Assembly (NCBI RefSeq): GCF_003034965.1
Contig: NZ_PZKE01000002.1
Location: forward strand, 302,200-345,620
Length of the DNA stretch: 43,421 bases
Direction of reading: 5' to 3'
DNA from: Fuscovulum blasticum DSM 2131
GTDB lineage: Bacteria > Pseudomonadota > Alphaproteobacteria > Rhodobacterales > Rhodobacteraceae
In this document: positions 39,463-43,421 of the stretch, in pieces
How the letters are laid out: every line of letters starts with the position of its first letter
Numbering within the stretch: the first letter of the stretch is position 1
Program-made: the position numbers and the translations under genes
The notes under the pieces: model-generated
Database searches by the model: none
What the model was told of the DNA's origin: nothing
Seen by the model: the letters and a program-made list of their open reading frames with translations, nothing else

Positions 39463-39794
39463 GAGATGGCTCCTGTCCGTGTGAATAAGGGGCACCCTGC
39501 CGGTACCTGCCAGAAGCGGCAGGCAGGTCCGAAGGTCTGCGGGAAAGCCGGAGGTTGTTGCGAAACCGGCATGGGGCAATCTGGGTCAAACAACCGGGGC
39601 GCGCACTAACACCCGTCAGCAGGAGAGGGATTTCCGGGGAACTGCGGGACGGACGGCCCGGATACGATCTCTTCGGCGCGCCCACAGCACGCCGCCCGCC
39701 TTGAGGGAATCAAAGGCGGGCGACGCCGTCCGCACCGGCTGTTGGGACAAGGATCGGTGCGGAATGGAGCCGGGCGCGTGGGCAGGACACGCGG
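39463..39794. other. Gap between cupin and DUF883 genes
   Basis: 332 bp with no supported gene. ACCTGCC (39507-39513) and the GGCAGGCAGGT (about 39519-39529) can form a hairpin. It must contain the promoter of the DUF883 operon and the end of the cupin transcript. Confidence 0.5.
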
Positions 39795-40250
39795 TCAGGC
39801 TGTGGCCGCGGCCACAGGCCCTCCCTCATCAATCATGTCCTTGCGCCCCTGTTCGGCCGAGGCGGCAAGCGCGCGCGCCTTTTCATGCGCGTCGGCAATG
39901 GCCCGTGTCGCTTCGACAAGCTGGTCAGCATGGTTGGGCGGCGCGTAGATCGTGTAAAGCCGCAGGCGGCGCTTTCCTGTATTGGTCAGGTTGTGGCGCA
40001 CCCCGGCCGGCACAAGGATCGCGTCGCCGGCGGCGACCCTGATCTTCACACCGTCAATCCTGATCCGGCCCTTGCCCTTTTCGATCCTGAAGAACTGGTC
40101 ATGGGTCATATGCACTTCGGACCCGATTTCCTCGCCAGGCCGCAGGGCCATCAGCACCAGTTGCAGATGGCCTGCGGTGAAAAGCACGCGGCGAAAATCG
40201 CGGTTGTCTCTTGTCAGGCGTTCAAGTGCTCCGACGTAGCCCTGTTTCAT
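39795..40250 (-). CDS. Cupin-domain protein
   Basis: 151 residues from ATG 40250; a longer frame from 40268 adds six residues with no better ribosome binding site. The cupin core is clear: RPGEEIGSEVHMTHDQFFRIEKGKG (motif 1, with one of the usual His replaced, reading E-V-H-x-x-x-D-Q-F) and AGDAILVPAGVRHNLTN (motif 2, P-A-x-x-x-H). RLYTIYAPPNHADQL is a common cupin tail. A metal site is likely, but the reaction is not readable. The last 35 residues are helical and Ala-rich. It is divergent from the OmpA-like gene, with a shared 205-bp upstream region. Confidence 0.9.
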   Translation of the reverse strand: MKQGYVGALERLTRDNRDFRRVLFTAGHLQLVLMALRPGEEIGSEVHMTHDQFFRIEKGKGRIRIDGVKIRVAAGDAILVPAGVRHNLTNTGKRRLRLYTIYAPPNHADQLVEATRAIADAHEKARALAASAEQGRKDMIDEGGPVAAATA

Positions 40251-40343
40251 CACATTCCGCCTTTGCAAAGCACAAGCCTAGCACCCCGTCACGCGGCCAG
40301 ACTGATCAAGGTTAGGGGGCCGGGCAGAACATCCGGGTCCGGG

Positions 40344-40357
40344 CTGATGCAGATTAG
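40344..40357. promoter_or_regulatory. FNR/CRP-like dyad upstream of the OmpA-like and cupin genes
   Basis: CTGATGCAGATTAG is a near-perfect dyad with half-sites CTGAT and ATTAG separated by four bases, resembling the TTGAT-N4-ATCAA site of FnrL-type regulators. It matches 12 of 14 positions of the site upstream of the Crp/Fnr gene at 42389. Confidence 0.4.
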
Positions 40358-40456
40358 GGCGCCCCGATCGCGCGGGGGGCACCATGGGGCATGGCCCGAC
40401 CCGGCCAAGGCGGCAGCCCGCCGTTCCGCCGGGGCGGCCGCGAAAAGGATCACCCC

Positions 40457-41005
40457 ATGTTGTCCAGCATCCGCCTTCTTACGGTTGCGGCCGTACTTTC
40501 CGTGACCAGTTGCACCTATATCGCCACCACCCCCAGCCGCCCCTATACGGGGACGATGACCGGGGGCACCCTGTCGGAAGCCGCCGCCCGGCAGGAACGC
40601 GAGCTGACTGTCCAGCTTGCCGGCAGCGGCGCCAGCATCACTAACACGGGCAACCAGTTGCGCGTGATCCTGCCCGAAGCGGTAAGCTTTGCGCCCGGTT
40701 CGGTCACGCTGACCCCAGGCTTCATGCCCGCGCTGCGCGAAGTGGCGCGTTCGCTGAACAGCCATCCCAGCTCGACCATCCGGGTGGTGGGCCATACCGA
40801 CTCGGTCGGGTCCGAGATGTACAACAAGCAACTCAGCCAGGAACGCGCCCTGGCCGTGGCCCGCGCACTGATCCGCTATGGCGTGCCGTCCAGCCGGATC
40901 AGCTATTCCGGGCGCGGATCGGGTGAACCGATCACCTCGAACGCCACCGCGGCGGGGCGCGCAATGAACCAAAGGGTTGAAGTCGTGATCACGCCGACCA
41001 ACTGA
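40457..41005 (+). CDS. OmpA-family outer-membrane lipoprotein (peptidoglycan-associated)
   Basis: 182 residues from ATG 40457, with AAAAGGA 7 nt upstream. The signal peptide ends in the lipobox LSVTSC with the cysteine at 19. A low-complexity linker leads into the OmpA_C/Pal domain: LRVILPEAVSFAPGSVTLTP, VVGHTDSVGSEMYNKQLSQE (the Asp and Arg of the peptidoglycan-binding pocket region), RISYSGRGSGEPI and NQRVEVVI. It anchors the outer membrane to peptidoglycan. A strong terminator follows, and it stands as a single transcription unit. Confidence 0.93.
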   Translation: MLSSIRLLTVAAVLSVTSCTYIATTPSRPYTGTMTGGTLSEAAARQERELTVQLAGSGASITNTGNQLRVILPEAVSFAPGSVTLTPGFMPALREVARSLNSHPSSTIRVVGHTDSVGSEMYNKQLSQERALAVARALIRYGVPSSRISYSGRGSGEPITSNATAAGRAMNQRVEVVITPTN

Positions 41006-41031
41006 CCCGGCCTGACCGACCGCCTGCCTTG

Positions 41032-41059
41032 CCGCCCGCCACACTTGGCGGGCGGTTTT
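41032..41059 (+). terminator. Terminator of the OmpA-like gene
   Basis: CCGCCCGCCA (41032-41041) pairs perfectly with TGGCGGGCGG (41046-41055) around CACT, followed by TTTT. Confidence 0.92.
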
Positions 41060-41139
41060 CGTCCGCGTCTGGCGTCGCCTTGCCCCCCTCGGCGGTTCCT
41101 TGCCGCTTTCCCGCGCAGCCAGGCTGAACCGCCGCAAAG

Positions 41140-41153
41140 CAAACCTGCATCAG
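41140..41153. promoter_or_regulatory. Weak FNR/CRP-like site upstream of the 63-residue protein gene
   Basis: CAAACCTGCATCAG reads CTGATGCAGGTTTG on the minus strand. One half-site is exact (CTGAT) and the other is degenerate. Listed because the same CTGATGCA word occurs at 40344 and 42389. Confidence 0.25.
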
Positions 41154-41318
41154 CACCGGCGCCTGTTCCGGGCCTAGATTGGGCCATGGTTCGCGAATAC
41201 CCGCGGCCGTCATCGGCGACAGACCCGATCCCGCCCTGAACGATAAAGCCGGTCCGGTCCCGCAGGGGAGGTCCGGTCGGGGCGCCCCCGGCGACTGGTC
41301 GCTGAAAAGGATACGAAC

Positions 41319-41510
41319 ATGTCCATGACCATTCCCACCTCGACGATCGACAAGATGAAATCCGTCAAATCCGCCTGGGACAAGGCGCCGGCCGGCCCCA
41401 AGAAGGATGCGGCACTGACCCATTACAAGGCGGCCGAAAAGGCCCAGGCAGCGAAGAATGACGCCGAATGCCTGAAGTCGCTGAATGCGGCCACCCACGC
41501 GCTGGCATAA
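41319..41510 (+). CDS. Small conserved alphaproteobacterial protein
   Basis: 63 residues. ATG 41319 follows AAAAGGA at about 8 nt, and the protein starts MSMTIPTSTIDKMKSVKSAW. It is helical, with repeated KA/EKA charged segments (YKAAEKAQAAKND) and a single cysteine. I recall near-identical small proteins from other Rhodobacterales and Rhizobiales, but no function. No signal peptide or membrane helix. It ends at a perfect hairpin shared with the convergent Crp/Fnr gene. Confidence 0.8.
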   Translation: MSMTIPTSTIDKMKSVKSAWDKAPAGPKKDAALTHYKAAEKAQAAKNDAECLKSLNAATHALA

Positions 41511-41517
41511 GCCCGCC

Positions 41518-41550
41518 TGCCCTTCCGGGAACACCTGTCCCGGAAGGGCA
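41518..41550. terminator. Perfect 13-bp hairpin between convergent genes
   Basis: TGCCCTTCCGGGA (41518-41530) and TCCCGGAAGGGCA (41538-41550) are exact reverse complements around a 7-nt loop. It lies between the stops at 41510 and 41560. Neither side has a T-run, so it may be a Rho-assisted or RNA-stabilising 3' end. Confidence 0.65.
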
Positions 41551-41559
41551 ACTTCGTCC

Positions 41560-42312
41560 TCAGGTCAGCAACGGGCCTTCGTGGTCAAGATAGGCCCGGT
41601 CGAAACCGGCGAATTCGACCAGCGCCTCGTAATCATCGAAGGTGACGTGGCCCTTCTGAAACGTCACCAGACCCTCCTCGCGCAGCTCGCGCAGCACCCG
41701 GTTGACGTGCACCGCACTTAGCCCCAGCGTGTCTGCCAGCAGGTATTGCGACAGCGGGCAGGCAAAGCCGGCCTTGTCGGCCAAGCCCACCAGCCGCAGC
41801 CGCGCGCCCAGTTCCAGCAGGAAATGCGCCATCCGCTCGGTTGCGTTGCGGCGCCCCAGATCGACCAGATGCTCGACCACCATCGCCTCATCCCGCGACG
41901 CGGCCCACAGCACCGCCGTGGCCAGCCGGGGCGTCTCGGAAAAGGCTGACAGCAGATCGCGCTGCGTCACCTCCGAGGCATGAACAACGGTGATCGGTTC
42001 GACGTTGTGGTCGGACGTGCGGAACAGAACCGAGCGCAACCCAAGGAAATCGCCGGGGATCTGGATGTCCACGATCTGCCGGTTTCCGCTTGGCAGGATC
42101 TTGTAGGAACAGGCCCAACCCGAGGCAAGAACATAGGCCGCATGGTCGGTCTGCCCCTGGTGGATCATGTCCACGCCCACGGCAAAGCGGCGCCGGCGGC
42201 GATACAGATCGGACATCACCGACAGATCGCCCGGCGCAAGCCGCACGAAAGCCGAAAGCTTGCGCGCAAACGGGCTGTCCTGAATCAGCAGCGCGGTGTC
42301 CCGCTCGACCAT
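41560..42312 (-). CDS. Crp/Fnr-family transcriptional regulator
   Basis: 250 residues from ATG 42312, preceded by AGAGGGTGGG. The N-terminal cyclic-nucleotide-binding-like barrel (RRRRFAVGVDMIHQGQTDHAAYVLASG, PGDFLGLRSVLF) is followed by the long dimer helix and a C-terminal winged helix: PLSQYLLADTLGLSAVHVNRVLRELREEGLV, the Crp HTH. The N-terminal cysteine cluster of FNR is absent, so it is not an oxygen-sensing FeS protein. Many Rhodobacterales genomes carry several such regulators near stress genes. The dyad at 42389 suggests autoregulation. Confidence 0.93.
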   Translation of the reverse strand: MVERDTALLIQDSPFARKLSAFVRLAPGDLSVMSDLYRRRRRFAVGVDMIHQGQTDHAAYVLASGWACSYKILPSGNRQIVDIQIPGDFLGLRSVLFRTSDHNVEPITVVHASEVTQRDLLSAFSETPRLATAVLWAASRDEAMVVEHLVDLGRRNATERMAHFLLELGARLRLVGLADKAGFACPLSQYLLADTLGLSAVHVNRVLRELREEGLVTFQKGHVTFDDYEALVEFAGFDRAYLDHEGPLLT

Positions 42313-42388
42313 TGCCCACCCTCTTCTGCGCAGGCAGCGCCCTGCCCTCCGCTCAAGGTGCATTCTCCGCAAACAACGCGGCTCAATC

Positions 42389-42402
42389 CTGATGCAAATC
42401 AG
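42389..42402. promoter_or_regulatory. FNR/CRP-type operator upstream of the Crp/Fnr gene
   Basis: CTGATGCAAATCAG: perfect inverted half-sites CTGAT and ATCAG around four bases, the FnrL/DNR-type geometry. It lies about 77 bp before the regulator's start codon and about 120 bp before the plus-strand gene at 42522. Confidence 0.55.
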
Positions 42403-42521
42403 TCCACCCGTCCGATTTACTGCAACGATGGTTGCCGGATGAACCTGACCCGGCGCGTCAGGGCGCCTCAAGGCGCGGATGCCGGCAGGATGTCACAATT
42501 CTTGTGGAAAGTCGAAGTCAT

Positions 42522-42758
42522 ATGCCCGTGCCCCCCGAAGCTGCCGGAGCCGCCGCCCTTGCCATTTGCGAGTCGCTCCTTCTTGCCCTGAATGATCACA
42601 ATATCCTGCCAGAGCGCGAGATCGTTGGGGTTCTCAGGGATGCGGCCGAAGCCCACTCAAACGCTCCCGCGGGCGATGGCTCGGCAGAAATGCACAGGGC
42701 CGTCGCCGCCCTGATCAACCGCATCATTGACGGCGGAAACTCGGTCCGCCGCCGATAG
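42522..42758 (+). CDS. Small conserved hypothetical protein
   Basis: 78 residues from ATG 42522; the frame is open 30 codons further up but that part is Arg/Pro-rich and lacks a ribosome binding site. Predicted all-helical: AALAICESLLLALNDHNILP, REIVGVLRDAAEAH, HRAVAALINRIIDGG. The I-C-E-S-L-L-L-A-L-N-D and INRIIDG patterns recur in small uncharacterised alphaproteobacterial proteins. Function unknown. It is divergent from the Crp/Fnr regulator. Confidence 0.7.
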   Translation: MPVPPEAAGAAALAICESLLLALNDHNILPEREIVGVLRDAAEAHSNAPAGDGSAEMHRAVAALINRIIDGGNSVRRR

Positions 42759-42833
42759 AGCCGGACTGACGCCATTGCCGGGTCAGAACCTGTCCTGCCA
42801 CGGCAGAAGCGGGGGCAAGGCCGCCTGCCGGCG

Positions 42834-43421
42834 TCAATTTCCCAGGCGGGTCCGCAGGCCCAGCATGATTTTCTTAGTGACCCCGGCATAGTCGCCGTCG
42901 AAATGGTGATCGCCGTCGAACCCGACCAGTTCATAGCCCATGCCCGTCTGTGACTGGCAGGCATCGTCATCGTCGGTCTTGCCATAGATGCACTGGATCA
43001 GATCCGGCGCGATCTTCTTCATGTCGTCGGTAGGGTCTTGCGTGCTGTCGCTGCCAACGCCCAGCCATCCCGCGACATGGATCACATAGTCGCGCTGGTG
43101 CGACAGGCCCAGCAGGCTGATCTGCGCGATGCCGGCCTGATCTTCCGGCGGCAGCAGGCTGTAGCTCTGCGGCAGGATGTCGGCGCCGAAGGAATAGCCG
43201 ATCAGCATGACATGCTTCACCCCCCACTCGGCCTGATACTTGTGCAGGATGCGCGCCAGATCGTCGGCGGTTTCCTGCGGCGTGCGCTGGTGCCAGAAGT
43301 AGCGCAGGTAATCGACCCCGACCACCGGGATACCCGCCTTTTGCAGCGCCAGACCGATCTGCTGGTCGATGTCGCGCCACCCGCCATCGCCGGAATAGAA
43401 GACAGCCATCGTGTCATGCAG
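42834..43421 (-). CDS. AcvB/VirJ-type alpha/beta hydrolase, partial (5' part beyond window)
   Basis: About 195 C-terminal residues; the frame is open to the right edge, so the ATG at 43409 is probably internal. It has FYSGDGGWRDIDQQIG at the start of the hydrolase domain, the nucleophile elbow GYSFGADILPQ and a late GDHHFDGDY histidine segment. This is the VirJ domain shared by Agrobacterium VirJ and AcvB; AcvB acts as a periplasmic lysyl-phosphatidylglycerol hydrolase. Whether the full gene is the long AcvB or the short VirJ form depends on sequence outside the window. Confidence 0.9.
   Translation of the reverse strand: MHDTMAVFYSGDGGWRDIDQQIGLALQKAGIPVVGVDYLRYFWHQRTPQETADDLARILHKYQAEWGVKHVMLIGYSFGADILPQSYSLLPPEDQAGIAQISLLGLSHQRDYVIHVAGWLGVGSDSTQDPTDDMKKIAPDLIQCIYGKTDDDDACQSQTGMGYELVGFDGDHHFDGDYAGVTKKIMLGLRTRLGN

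Overview
The window is GC-rich alphaproteobacterial chromosome, most likely from the Rhodobacterales (Paracoccaceae, Rhodobacter-like). This rests on codon use, the adjacent oxyR/katG pair, a cobalamin riboswitch ahead of a cysteine-rich protein, an NdvB-type cyclic glucan synthase of about 2,800 residues and several small proteins familiar from that order. No species can be named from the sequence alone.

Layout. 1-425 is the 3' end of an aminobutyraldehyde-type dehydrogenase. 450-3741 is a divergent peroxide-defence pair, oxyR and katG, with a shared operator region and a terminator after katG. 3757-4395 holds a small cysteine-rich protein under a cobalamin riboswitch, divergent from recJ (4501-6249). 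tRNA-Glu (6321-6395) follows. A visibly lower-GC accessory island (about 6396-8430) comes next, with a Panacea-domain/membrane-protein pair that looks like a toxin-antitoxin or defence module, a stand-alone Cas2-like protein and a frameshifted gene.

8522-18018 is a complete type I-E CRISPR-Cas locus: cas3, cas8e, cse2, cas7e, cas5e, cas6e, cas1, cas2, a leader and 13 repeats plus one degenerate terminal repeat. The most interesting signal in the window lies in the unusually long (390 bp) gap between cas3 and cas8e. Two degenerate CRISPR repeats, the first overlapping the cas3 stop codon, flank a 20-nt pseudo-spacer. That pseudo-spacer matches, with a 9-nt perfect seed and an AAG PAM, a sequence only 47 bp downstream, directly against a TTGACA promoter box. 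This is the architecture of crRNA-like RNAs that direct Cascade to a cas or toxin promoter (CreR autoregulators, or CreA of CreTA RNA toxin-antitoxin modules). A hairpin and a six-codon mini-ORF with a good ribosome binding site and a rare AUA codon follow the promoter, so a CreT-like toxin RNA is possible.

18480-19241 is a siderophore-interacting reductase. 20077-26926 is a translationally coupled operon: peptide-type ABC transporter (binding protein, two permeases, two ATPases), a class V aminotransferase and a HAD hydrolase. 27310-35897 holds a 43-residue lysine-rich protein coupled to the giant cyclic beta-1,2-glucan synthase. The right end (36276-43421) is a set of small envelope and stress-type genes: lipoproteins, DUF3309, transglutaminase, zinc ribbon, holin-like protein, DUF883, cupin, OmpA-like protein and a Crp/Fnr regulator with FNR-like half-sites near it and near neighbouring genes. 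It ends in a partial AcvB/VirJ-type hydrolase.
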